DNA of 64,000 nt from Burkholderiales bacterium (GTDB lineage Bacteria > Pseudomonadota > Gammaproteobacteria > Burkholderiales > SG8-41). A model generated the notes under the pieces. The model did no database searches, was not told the origin of the DNA, and worked only from the letters and a program-made list of their open reading frames with translations. The stretch lies in the NCBI GenBank assembly GCA_019634975.1, contig JAHCAI010000003.1:291013-355012 (forward strand), written 5' to 3'. Each line of letters begins with the position of its first letter. Position 1 is the stretch's first letter. The position numbers and the translations under genes were made by a program. Positions 42,430-50,415 of the stretch are shown one piece after another.

Positions 42430-43401
42430 ATGAACTCAGCTGTCCGAGTGTGTACTGCCCTGCTGGTGGCCGGGGCGCTGGCCTCGCCCCTGGTGGCATC
42501 AGCGCAGAAGTATCCGGAAAAACCGGTACGCGTGGTGATCGTGTTCCCGCCCGGCGGTTCCAACGACGTGGTCGGCCGCATCGTGTTTCAGAAAGTGTCG
42601 GAACTGGCCGGGCAGCAGTTCGTCATCGACAACCGCGGCGGCGCGGCTGGCCAGATCGGCTCGGAGATCGTCGCCAAGAGCCCGGCCGACGGCTACACGG
42701 TGATGGTGCAGTCGACCACCCATGTCGCCAATGCCCACCTTTACAAGAAGCTCAATTACGACCCGCTGAAGGATTTCATCGGCGTCACCACGCTGGCGCG
42801 CCAGGTCGGCATGCTGGTGGTGCACCCGGCGCTGCCGGTGAAAAACGGCCGGGAACTGATCGCGCTGGCGAAGAAGCGGCCGGGCGAGCTGGTCTATGCC
42901 TCGGCGGGCAACGGCAGCTATGTGCATCTGTCGATGGCGCTGATGGCGGAGATGGCCGGCATCCGGATGGTGCATGTCCCGTACAAGGGCGGCGGCCCGG
43001 CCGGCACCGCGCTGATCGCGGGCGAAACCCAGGCCATGCTGGCGACCATCGGCTCGCTGTTTCCGCACATCAAGTCGGGCCGGGTGCGGCCGATCGGCGT
43101 CGCCACCGACAAGCGGGTGCCGCAGTTTCCGGATGTGCCGGCGATTGCCGAATTCGTTCCGGGCTATGACTTCACGGCCTGGGTCGGCAGCTTCGTGCCT
43201 GCCGGCACGCCGAAGGCAATCGTCGACACGCTCAACGGCCTGCTCGGCAAGGCGCTGGCTGATCCCGGCGTCACCGAAAAACTGGTCGCGCAGACGCTGG
43301 ATCCTATGCATATCTCCCCGGAGCAGTTTGCGGAGCGGCTGAAATCCGACTATGAGAAGTACGAGCGGGTGGTAAAAATCAGCGGCGCGCGTGTCGACTG
43401 A
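42430..43401 (+). CDS. Bug/TctC-family periplasmic solute receptor (array gene 1)
   Basis: A 323-aa receptor. ATG at 42430 with AAAGGAGGAG upstream; a GTG one codon earlier is possible. Signal peptide VCTALLVAGALASPLVASA. Signatures VFPPGGSNDVVGR, VIDNRGGAAGQ, YASAGNGSYVHL and HVPYKGGGPAGTALIAGE. The GGSND variant is shared by array genes 1, 2 and 4 (GGAND in gene 3), marking one subfamily. No permease genes are in reach. Confidence 0.95.
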   Translation: MNSAVRVCTALLVAGALASPLVASAQKYPEKPVRVVIVFPPGGSNDVVGRIVFQKVSELAGQQFVIDNRGGAAGQIGSEIVAKSPADGYTVMVQSTTHVANAHLYKKLNYDPLKDFIGVTTLARQVGMLVVHPALPVKNGRELIALAKKRPGELVYASAGNGSYVHLSMALMAEMAGIRMVHVPYKGGGPAGTALIAGETQAMLATIGSLFPHIKSGRVRPIGVATDKRVPQFPDVPAIAEFVPGYDFTAWVGSFVPAGTPKAIVDTLNGLLGKALADPGVTEKLVAQTLDPMHISPEQFAERLKSDYEKYERVVKISGARVD

Positions 43402-43572
43402 CTGAATATCCTGCCGGACGCGACGTCTCCGCCGCGTCCGGCAGGCTGCGGAACGATCCGCCGCGGGCCCTGTCCGAGCATCGGCCCCGGCGTTGAACAG
43501 CGGGCCGCTTGTCGCGGATAATCCGCCCCCGCGCCGTCCTGCGGCGTTTCCTGAAATCTCGGAGAACATTCC

Positions 43573-44544
43573 ATGTATCGAAGCATTTCCAGCCTCGCGG
43601 CTGTGGTGGCCGGCGCGCTGATGTTCGCGCCCGGATTCGTGATTGCGCAGAACTATCCGGTCAAGCCGGTGCGGGTGATCATTCCCTGGCCCCCGGGCGG
43701 CTCCAACGACATCGCGGGACGCCTCGTCATGCAGAAAATGAGCGAAAACGTCGGCCAGCAGTTCGTCATAGACAACCGCGGCGGTGCTTCCGGCATCGTC
43801 GGCTCGGATGTGGTCGCGAAAAGCCCGGCTGACGGCTACGTCATCATGGTGCATTCGACGACCCATGTCTCCAATCCGCACCTCTACAGCAAGGTGCCCT
43901 ACGACACCATGAAGGATTTCGTCGGCATTGCGCCGCTGGCACGCCAGGTCGGCATGCTGGTGGTCCACCCCTCGCTGCCGGTGAAGACGGTGAAGGAGTT
44001 CATCGACCTCGGCCGCAGGCAGCCCAACGCCATCACCTATTCCTCGTCGGGCAATGGCAGCTTCGTCCATCTCGGCATGGCGCTGCTCAATTCGATGAGC
44101 AACACGAAGATGGTGCACGTGCCGTACAAGGGCGGCGGGCCGGCGGCGGTGGCGATCTCCTCGGGTGAAGTCCAGGCGATGATGGCAACCGTGGGTTCGG
44201 TGATCCCGCACATCAACTCCAAGCGCCTGCGCCCGATCGCGGTGACCTCGGAGGAGCCGATCTCGCAATTCCCGCAGGTGCCGCCGATTGCCGCCACGGT
44301 CAAGGGTTATGAGTTCACCGCCTGGATCGGCGCGCTGGCGCCGGCCGGCGTGCCCAGGCCCATCGTCGACCGGCTCAACGCCGAAATCCACAAGGCGCTG
44401 AAGGACAAGGGCGTTGCCGACAAACTCAGCTCGCAGACGCTGGATCCGATGTTCATGACGCCGGAGCAGTTCGCCGCCCGCCTGAAGTCCGACTATGACA
44501 AGTATGCGAAGGTGATCAGGGAAACGGGCGCGAGGGTGGACTGA
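43573..44544 (+). CDS. Bug/TctC-family periplasmic solute receptor (array gene 2)
   Basis: A 323-aa receptor; signal peptide SLAAVVAGALMFAPGFVIA. Signatures PWPPGGSNDIAGR, VIDNRGGASG, YSSSGNGSFVHL and HVPYKGGGPAAVAISSGE. It is so similar to array gene 3 across the whole mature protein that the two must be a recent tandem duplication. It ends in its own terminator. Confidence 0.95.
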   Translation: MYRSISSLAAVVAGALMFAPGFVIAQNYPVKPVRVIIPWPPGGSNDIAGRLVMQKMSENVGQQFVIDNRGGASGIVGSDVVAKSPADGYVIMVHSTTHVSNPHLYSKVPYDTMKDFVGIAPLARQVGMLVVHPSLPVKTVKEFIDLGRRQPNAITYSSSGNGSFVHLGMALLNSMSNTKMVHVPYKGGGPAAVAISSGEVQAMMATVGSVIPHINSKRLRPIAVTSEEPISQFPQVPPIAATVKGYEFTAWIGALAPAGVPRPIVDRLNAEIHKALKDKGVADKLSSQTLDPMFMTPEQFAARLKSDYDKYAKVIRETGARVD

Positions 44545-44564
44545 GCGCTGTCCCGAAGACCGTT

Positions 44565-44592
44565 AAAAGCCGGCGCCCGCGCCGGCTTTTTT
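44565..44592 (+). terminator. Rho-independent terminator
   Basis: GCCGGCGC (44569-44576) and GCGCCGGC (44579-44586) form a tight hairpin followed by six T residues. Confidence 0.92.
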
Positions 44593-44689
44593 GCGTCCGG
44601 TTTGTGGTCACATTGCATTTTGTCCATAATGTGCCCGAGCCGGCGTCGATGGCGGCGCGGTTTCCCATAACAACAGGAGGAGATGGACG

Positions 44690-45673
44690 ATGAACAGGAA
44701 CAGCATGTTGTGCCGTGTGCCGCTGCTTGCGGCATTGGCGGTGACCGCGTGGGCGGTATCGCCGGCGCTGCAGGCGCAGAATTACCCTGCGAAGCCGGTC
44801 CGTGTCATTGTCGCCTGGCCGCCGGGCGGCGCCAACGATATCGCCGGGCGCATCGTTGCCCAGAAACTCACCGAGAACACCGGCCAGCAGTTCGTCATCG
44901 ACAACCGCGCCGGCGCCTCGGGCATCCTCGGTTCCGACGTCGTCGCGAAAAGTCCGCCCGACGGCTACACGATACTCGTGCATTCGGCCACGCATGTGTC
45001 CAATCCGCACCTCTACGGCAAGGTGCCCTACGACACCCTCAACGATTTTGTCGGCGTGTCGCCGCTCGGCCGCCAGGTCGGCATGCTGGTGGTGCATCCT
45101 TCGCTGCCGGTGAAGACAGTCAGGGAATTCATCGACCTCGGCCGCAAGCGGCCCAATGACATCACCTATTCGTCATCCGGCAACGGCAGTTTCGTGCATC
45201 TCGCGATGGCGCTGATCAACTCGATGAGCAACACCAAGATGGTGCATGTGCCGTACAAGGGCGGCGGACCGGCTGCGGTGGCGATCTCCTCGGGCGAAGT
45301 GCAGGCGATGACGGCCACCGTGGGATCGGTGATTCCGCACCTCAATGCCAAGCGCCTGCGCCCGGTCGGGGTGACCTCCGAGGACCGCATCAAGCAATAC
45401 CCGGATGTGCCTGCCATTGGCGAGACCATCAAGGGCTACGAGTTCACGGCCTGGGTCGGCACCTTCGCGCCGGCGAAGACGCCGAAGGACATCGTCGACC
45501 GGCTGAATGCCGAAATCCAGAAGGCGATGAAAGACAAGGGTGTCGCCGACAAGCTCGGCGCCCAGACGCTGGATCCGATGTTCATGACGCCGGAGCAGTT
45601 CGCGGCGCGGCTGAAGTCGGACTACGAAAAGTACGGCAAGCTGATCAGGGAGACCGGAGCCAAGGCCGGTTGA
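44690..45673 (+). CDS. Bug/TctC-family periplasmic solute receptor (array gene 3)
   Basis: A 327-aa receptor; GGAGGAGA ribosome site; signal peptide VPLLAALAVTAWAVSPALQA. Signatures AWPPGGANDIAGR, VIDNRAGASG, YSSSGNGSFVHL and HVPYKGGGPAAVAISSGE. It is nearly identical to array gene 2 over long blocks (for example MVHVPYKGGGPAAVAISSGE), with differences clustered in the signal peptide and the lobe-2 surface. Confidence 0.95.
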   Translation: MNRNSMLCRVPLLAALAVTAWAVSPALQAQNYPAKPVRVIVAWPPGGANDIAGRIVAQKLTENTGQQFVIDNRAGASGILGSDVVAKSPPDGYTILVHSATHVSNPHLYGKVPYDTLNDFVGVSPLGRQVGMLVVHPSLPVKTVREFIDLGRKRPNDITYSSSGNGSFVHLAMALINSMSNTKMVHVPYKGGGPAAVAISSGEVQAMTATVGSVIPHLNAKRLRPVGVTSEDRIKQYPDVPAIGETIKGYEFTAWVGTFAPAKTPKDIVDRLNAEIQKAMKDKGVADKLGAQTLDPMFMTPEQFAARLKSDYEKYGKLIRETGAKAG

Positions 45674-45696
45674 ATAGCTGAGCGACCATATCGTGC

Positions 45697-45726
45697 AAAA
45701 GCCGGCGCCTGTCGCCGGCTTTTTTT
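45697..45726 (+). terminator. Rho-independent terminator
   Basis: AGCCGGCG (45700-45707) pairs with CGCCGGCT (45713-45720), followed by seven T residues. Nearly the same hairpin as after array gene 2, consistent with duplication of gene plus terminator. Confidence 0.92.
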
Positions 45727-45816
45727 GCCCTGAACATTGTGGGTGGGGGCGGTTTTCCGGATAATTGACTGCAGTCCCGCGCGATGAACGCGGGGGCATA
45801 CTGAAGGAGGATTTCA

Positions 45817-46791
45817 ATGAAAGCAGTACTCAGCATGGCCGGTGTCGCACTGGTGGCTGCATTCGGCGCACCGCTGGCGGCTCAGGCACAGAATTATCCG
45901 TCCAAAGTCGTGCGTGTGGTCATTCCCTGGCCGCCGGGCGGCTCCAATGACGTGGTGGGCCGCGTCGTGATGCAGAAGGTGTCGGAAGCGCTCGGCCAGC
46001 AGTTCGTCATCGACAACCGCGGCGGCGCGTCGGGTTCGATCGGCGCCGATGTTGTCGCCAAGGCAGCCCCCGATGGCTACACCATCATGGTGCATTCGAC
46101 GACACATGTCGGCAACGCGCACCTCTACGGCAAAAAGCTTGCCTATGACACGCTGAAGGATTTTACGGGGATCGGGATGCTGTCGGCACAGCCCGGCGTG
46201 CTCACCGCGCATCCTTCGCTGCCGGTGAAGAACGTGAAGGAGTTCATCGCGCTGGCCAAGTCGCGCCCCGGCCAGATCAACTACTCGTCCTCGGGTAATG
46301 GCAGCGCGCCGCACCTGCAGATGGCGCTGCTGATTTCGATGACCGGCATCAATATCACCCATGTGCCGTACAAGGGCGGTGCGCCGCAGGTCACAGCGCT
46401 GATGGCCGGTGAAACCCAGGTCTCGTTTGCCACGGTGGGCACGGTTATCAACCACATCCGCAACGGCAAGCTGCGCCCCTTGGGCCTGGGCTCGACCAAG
46501 CCGAGCAAGGCGCTTCCGAACGTGCCGACGCTGGCCGAATCCGGCGTTCCCGGCTATGACATGAGCCCCTGGATCGGCGCCTTCGCGCCGGCCGGCACGC
46601 CGCGGCCGATCATCGACCGCCTCAACGCCGAGATCAACAAGGCGCTGGCGCTTCCCGACGTGATCAAGACGCTTGAGAACCAGGCGCTCGACCCGTCGCC
46701 GAGCACGGTGGATCAGTTCAATGCGACGATCAAGACCGATTACGAGAAGTATGGCAAGTTGATCAAGCTGACCGGCGCCAAGGTCGAATAA
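45817..46791 (+). CDS. Bug/TctC-family periplasmic solute receptor (array gene 4)
   Basis: A 324-aa receptor; GAAGGAGG ribosome site; signal peptide MAGVALVAAFGAPLAAQA. Signatures PWPPGGSNDVVGR, VIDNRGGASG, YSSSGNGSAPHL and HVPYKGGAPQVTALMAGE. The YKGGA variant and the shorter lobe-2 loop set it apart from genes 2 and 3. It is the last of the array and is followed by a terminator. Confidence 0.95.
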   Translation: MKAVLSMAGVALVAAFGAPLAAQAQNYPSKVVRVVIPWPPGGSNDVVGRVVMQKVSEALGQQFVIDNRGGASGSIGADVVAKAAPDGYTIMVHSTTHVGNAHLYGKKLAYDTLKDFTGIGMLSAQPGVLTAHPSLPVKNVKEFIALAKSRPGQINYSSSGNGSAPHLQMALLISMTGINITHVPYKGGAPQVTALMAGETQVSFATVGTVINHIRNGKLRPLGLGSTKPSKALPNVPTLAESGVPGYDMSPWIGAFAPAGTPRPIIDRLNAEINKALALPDVIKTLENQALDPSPSTVDQFNATIKTDYEKYGKLIKLTGAKVE

Positions 46792-46815
46792 GCGAAACCG
46801 GTTTTTGGCATGGGT

Positions 46816-46846
46816 GCAGGCGCGGGATTCCGCGCCTGCTTTTTTT
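46816..46846 (+). terminator. Rho-independent terminator
   Basis: GCAGGCGCG (46816-46824) pairs with CGCGCCTGC (46831-46839), followed by seven T residues. Confidence 0.92.
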
Positions 46847-46876
46847 GTGGCAACGGGGCAAGGGCTGGAGAGGCAC

Positions 46877-47671
46877 ATGGATCTGGGCATCAAGGGTGAA
46901 CGGGCGCTGGTGGTGGGCGCCAGCGAGGGCATCGGTTTCGAATGCGCGAAGGCGCTGCTGGAGGAGGGCGCCGAGGTGATGATCTGTTCGCGAAGCGCGG
47001 ACCGCCTGAAACAGGCGGCGGCGGAACTGGAGCGCGCGACCGGCCGCGCCGTGCGCTGGTTCGCCGCGGATGTCACCAAAGCCGGCGATGTCGCGGCACT
47101 GCAGTCCTGGCTGCAGCAGCAGGCCGACCGCCTCGATATCCTGGTGTCCGCGGTCGGCGGCAGCCAGCGCGCGCTGTTCGGCGAACTCGACGACGCGGCC
47201 TGGTATGCCAACTACGAATTCAACGTGATGGGCACCGTGAGGGTGATCCGCGCCGCCCTCGAGCCGCTGAAGAAATCGGCCAAGGGCGGGCGCATCGTGA
47301 TCCTCGGCGCGGCGGGCCCGCGCATGCCCTATCCGCATCAGCTGGTGTCCAATGTGCACAAGGCCGGGCTGATCGCGATGGTGAAAACCCTCGGTGTCGA
47401 GTTCCTGCCCTTCAACATCCGGGTCAATTCGGTGTCGCCGGGGCGCACGATGACCGGATTGTGGACGAAACGGATTGCCGGCCTGTCGAAGCAGCGCGGC
47501 GTGCCGGAGCAGCAGATCGCCGCCGAATTCACCCACGAGATTCCCATGGGGCGCTTCGGCAAGCCGGAGGAGATCGCGCCGATGGTGGTATTCCTCGCCT
47601 CGCACAAAACGAGCTATGTCACCTGCCAGTCGATACTGGTGGATGGCGGCATTGCCAGGGGGCTGATCTAG
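46877..47671 (+). CDS. Short-chain dehydrogenase/reductase, atypical active site
   Basis: A 264-aa SDR. The cofactor loop VVGASEGIGFE (residues 12-22) and a VSAVGG segment (the NNAG position) are present, as is the lysine of the active site (NVHKAGL). The catalytic tyrosine position, four residues before that lysine, is serine, and the catalytic serine region reads ILGAAGPR. Classical SDR chemistry therefore looks impaired or altered. C-terminal GRFGKPEEIAPMVVFLAS and SILVDGG are normal. I chose the ATG at 46877, which starts the fold. It is separated from the Bug array by a terminator. Confidence 0.85.
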   Translation: MDLGIKGERALVVGASEGIGFECAKALLEEGAEVMICSRSADRLKQAAAELERATGRAVRWFAADVTKAGDVAALQSWLQQQADRLDILVSAVGGSQRALFGELDDAAWYANYEFNVMGTVRVIRAALEPLKKSAKGGRIVILGAAGPRMPYPHQLVSNVHKAGLIAMVKTLGVEFLPFNIRVNSVSPGRTMTGLWTKRIAGLSKQRGVPEQQIAAEFTHEIPMGRFGKPEEIAPMVVFLASHKTSYVTCQSILVDGGIARGLI

Positions 47672-47934
47672 GCGGCCCTCAACCCCGCCCGCCTTCCTGG
47701 AGAGGGCGAGGGGCGACAGGCAATGGCCGCGCATGCACGCGTCCGCATCGTGGCGAATGGCCGCCTGCGGTTGCCGCTGTGCGGCGATTTGTGCATTATC
47801 TGCGGGCGCGCAGGAACAACAATAACAACACCGCTTGCCCGCCTGCTGGAGGAGATGACGGCGCGTGGCGCCCGCATTGATCCGCAGCCAGCCGCAGCAC
47901 AACCCGGATCAACAGCACAGACAGGAAAAACCGA
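47672..47934. other. Intergenic region with a degenerate palindromic repeat
   Basis: At about 47676-47716 there is a worn version of the CCCTCACCCC...GGAGAGGGCGAGGGG repeat found at 53970-61295. The remainder shows no gene. A ribosome site (ACAGGAAA) just before 47935 serves the acyl-CoA dehydrogenase. Confidence 0.5.
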
Positions 47935-49167
47935 ATGTACGATCTCAAACTGACCGCGGAACAACTCGAGTTCCGCGACGCCATCCGTGATTTCGTCGAG
48001 CGCGAGGTCAAGCCCGCGGCGATCGACCCCCGGCGGCTGGAACCCTTCGAGAAGCCGCTGATGACCGGTTTTCTCGACCAGCTTTCGCAGATGGGCCTGC
48101 GCGGCCTCGCGCTGCCGGAGGAGGCCGGCGGCGCCGGCGCCGACCTGCTCACGCAGTGCGTCCTGCTCGAGGAAATCGCCGCCGGAGACATCGACCTGGC
48201 GATGGTGCTCGCCGAGACCGCGTTGCTGGCGCGCGCCGCGCATGGTGCGATGACTGACGGGCAGCGCGCGCGCTGGCTGCCGAAGTTCGAGGCCGAGGAC
48301 GGTTTTCACATGGCGCTGATCGCGCGGGATGACAGCGCGCTGCGCGCATGGAGCTACCACCAGCCGGTGCCGGAGGATGCCGAGGCGGTTGGCGAGCCCG
48401 AGCTGCTTGCCGCCCGCGACGGCAAGGGCTGGACGATCAACGGCCTGGCGCCCTTCGTCGCGAATGCGCCGGTCGCGGGCCTGTTCATCGTGCAGGCCAA
48501 GATCGACGGCGAGCCGGGCACGGTGAGCGTGTTGATCGGACGCGACGCAAAGGGGCTGAAGGTTACCGAGGGGCTGCCGGCTTTCGGCGGCGGAGGCGAG
48601 CGCACGCGCTGGTGCCATGGCGCGGTGGCTTCGGTCGTCCTCAACGACTGCAGGGTCGCAGCCGATGACGTCATCGCCGCCGATGCCGCGCACCGCATGC
48701 TGCAGGATCTCGCTGCGCGGCGCATGCTGCAGACCGCGGCCGCCAATGTCGGCGTTGCCCGCGCGGCCTACGAGGCGGCGGTGGATTACGCGAAAATGCG
48801 CTGGCAGGGCGGGCGCCACATCATCGAGCACCAGTCCATCGGCATGAAGCTCGCCGACGTCGCGATCCAGCTCGAGGCCGCGCGCGCGCTGGTGCTGAAG
48901 GCGGCGTGGATCGCCGATCATCCGGATGCCGTCGGTGAGCGACATGTCAGCGATCTGCCCTGGCATGTGGTCGCGCGCAGCTTCACCGCGCAGGCGCTGC
49001 ACCGCGCGACGCTCGAATCCGCCGAGTGTTTCGGCGCGATGGGCGTCATGCGCGACATGCCGCTGCAGAAGTATGTGCACGACACTCTGGTGCTGCAGCA
49101 TTCGGCCGACTGTGACCTGGCCGCGCCGCTGGCGGTCGCCGAAGCTGTTGCCGGCTATTCGCGGTGA
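47935..49167 (+). CDS. Acyl-CoA dehydrogenase-family protein, possibly non-catalytic partner subunit
   Basis: A 410-aa protein with the acyl-CoA dehydrogenase fold: helical N-domain (LTAEQLEFRDAIRDFVE), middle beta domain and C-terminal helical domain. The FAD-binding T-E-P-x-A-G-S-D segment is missing (MALIARDDSALR instead). The helix-G position that holds the base in isovaleryl-CoA-type enzymes is alanine-rich (LAARRMLQTAA), and the C-terminal E-G-T site is absent (VHDTLVLQHSAD). It is followed 45 bp later by a more canonical homologue, so it may be the structural half of a heteromeric enzyme. Confidence 0.85.
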   Translation: MYDLKLTAEQLEFRDAIRDFVEREVKPAAIDPRRLEPFEKPLMTGFLDQLSQMGLRGLALPEEAGGAGADLLTQCVLLEEIAAGDIDLAMVLAETALLARAAHGAMTDGQRARWLPKFEAEDGFHMALIARDDSALRAWSYHQPVPEDAEAVGEPELLAARDGKGWTINGLAPFVANAPVAGLFIVQAKIDGEPGTVSVLIGRDAKGLKVTEGLPAFGGGGERTRWCHGAVASVVLNDCRVAADDVIAADAAHRMLQDLAARRMLQTAAANVGVARAAYEAAVDYAKMRWQGGRHIIEHQSIGMKLADVAIQLEAARALVLKAAWIADHPDAVGERHVSDLPWHVVARSFTAQALHRATLESAECFGAMGVMRDMPLQKYVHDTLVLQHSADCDLAAPLAVAEAVAGYSR

Positions 49168-49168
49168 A

Positions 49169-49204
49169 TAATTTAAGTCATTGATTTTATTGATAAAATT
49201 TAAA
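49169..49204 (+). repeat. AT-rich ~32-bp element, copy 6
   Basis: Reads TAAGTCATTGATTTTATTG with an AT-rich tail. It occupies the whole 45-bp gap between the two acyl-CoA dehydrogenase genes, ending just before AAAGG, the ribosome site of the second gene. Confidence 0.65.
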
Positions 49205-49212
49205 GGTACATC

Positions 49213-50409
49213 ATGGATTTTTCGCTGAACGAAGAGCAGCGCCACTGGCAGGCCGAGGCACGGCGCTTTGCCGACGAGGAGATTCGCCCGCTGTCGCTGG
49301 CGCGCGACCAGATCGCCGATCCCAAGGCCACCTTCGACTGGGAGATCATCAAGAAGGGCTCGAAGCTCGGCTTCCGCACGCTGGCGGTGCCGCGTGAATG
49401 GGGCGGCCACGAGGCCGACTTCGTGACCCAGGCGCTGGTGATGACGGAGCTTGCGCGCGGCGACAGCTCGGTATCGAAGACCTTCAGCCAGTGCTGGAAG
49501 TGGAGCCACCTGATCGCCGCATCCTGCACCAAGGAGCAGAAGGAAAAATTCCTGAAGCCCTTCATGGCCGACGACAGCTTCGTGCTCGGCAAGGGCGGCA
49601 CCGAGGCCAATGCCGGTTCCGACAACCGCATGCCGCCGGAGAACGACCCCAAGGCCGGCTGGAGACTGCGTGCCGAGCGCGACGGCGACCACTGGGTGCT
49701 CAACGGCAGCAAGATGTTCATCGCCAACGGCAGCGTCGCCAAGCTGTTCTTCGTCGACGCCCGCACCAACCCGGATGTCAGCATCCGCGAAGGCACGACG
49801 ATGTTCATCATCCCGAAGGACACCCCGGGATTCCGCATCGGCAAGGTCTTCAACAAGCGCGGCTGGCGGTTCTACCAGAACGGCGAACTGATATTCGAAA
49901 ACTGCCGCGTGCCCGCCACCAACGTCATGGGCGAGGTCAACGGCGGCGTCAAGGCGCGCGCCAACGACAAGTCCGAATTCGGCGACATCGAACTCGCCGC
50001 CAATGCGCTGGGCATCTGCGAGGATGCCTGCGGCATGGCGATGGACTACGCCAAGACCACCAGGCGCGCCGGCAAATGGGTCATTGACCACCAGCTGGTG
50101 CAGCTCCGGCTCAACGAGATGTACATGCTGACCGAGTCGCTGCGCGCCTTCGTGCTGCGCACTGCCTGGGAGCGCGACCGCAAGCTGCCCGATCTCGGCA
50201 ACAACGTGCTGGTGATGAACTTCTCGCAGGAGGCGGTGCAGCGCGTGACCCGCGCCAACATGGAGATCCACGGCCCCGAGGGCTGCATGATGCACGCCCG
50301 CGTCGACAAGCTGGTGCGCGACGCGATGGTATGGACCCACCTCGCCGGCGACACCGTGCAGCGGGTCAAGGTCATCAAGAAGCTGCCGGCGATGCCGCTG
50401 CCGATGTAA
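49213..50409 (+). CDS. Acyl-CoA dehydrogenase
   Basis: A 398-aa flavoenzyme. LGKGGTEANAGSDN (about residue 128) is the FAD/substrate segment, GSKMFIANGSVAKLFFVDAR the beta-domain core and GDIELAANALGI the helix-G region, whose glutamate can serve as base as in isovaleryl-CoA dehydrogenase. The C-terminal site reads HLAGDTVQ instead of YEGT. It oxidises an acyl-CoA to the enoyl-CoA; the adjacent SucCD-like ligase and enoyl-CoA hydratase suggest a CoA-activated dicarboxylate. Convergent with the SucD-like gene at 6 bp. Confidence 0.9.
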   Translation: MDFSLNEEQRHWQAEARRFADEEIRPLSLARDQIADPKATFDWEIIKKGSKLGFRTLAVPREWGGHEADFVTQALVMTELARGDSSVSKTFSQCWKWSHLIAASCTKEQKEKFLKPFMADDSFVLGKGGTEANAGSDNRMPPENDPKAGWRLRAERDGDHWVLNGSKMFIANGSVAKLFFVDARTNPDVSIREGTTMFIIPKDTPGFRIGKVFNKRGWRFYQNGELIFENCRVPATNVMGEVNGGVKARANDKSEFGDIELAANALGICEDACGMAMDYAKTTRRAGKWVIDHQLVQLRLNEMYMLTESLRAFVLRTAWERDRKLPDLGNNVLVMNFSQEAVQRVTRANMEIHGPEGCMMHARVDKLVRDAMVWTHLAGDTVQRVKVIKKLPAMPLPM

Positions 50410-50415
50410 GGCGGG

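Noticed and set aside
49180..49204. Possible FNR/CRP box in TTGATTTTATTGAT
   Set aside because: The halves are direct rather than inverted (TTGAT...TTGAT), and the sequence is better explained as one copy of the AT-rich element family.
47668..50340. Very long open frame (890 codons) antisense to the two acyl-CoA dehydrogenase genes
   Set aside because: It is a by-product of GC-biased third positions in the real genes; the translation is low-complexity (His/Arg/Gly/Ala-rich) with no recognisable family or ribosome site.
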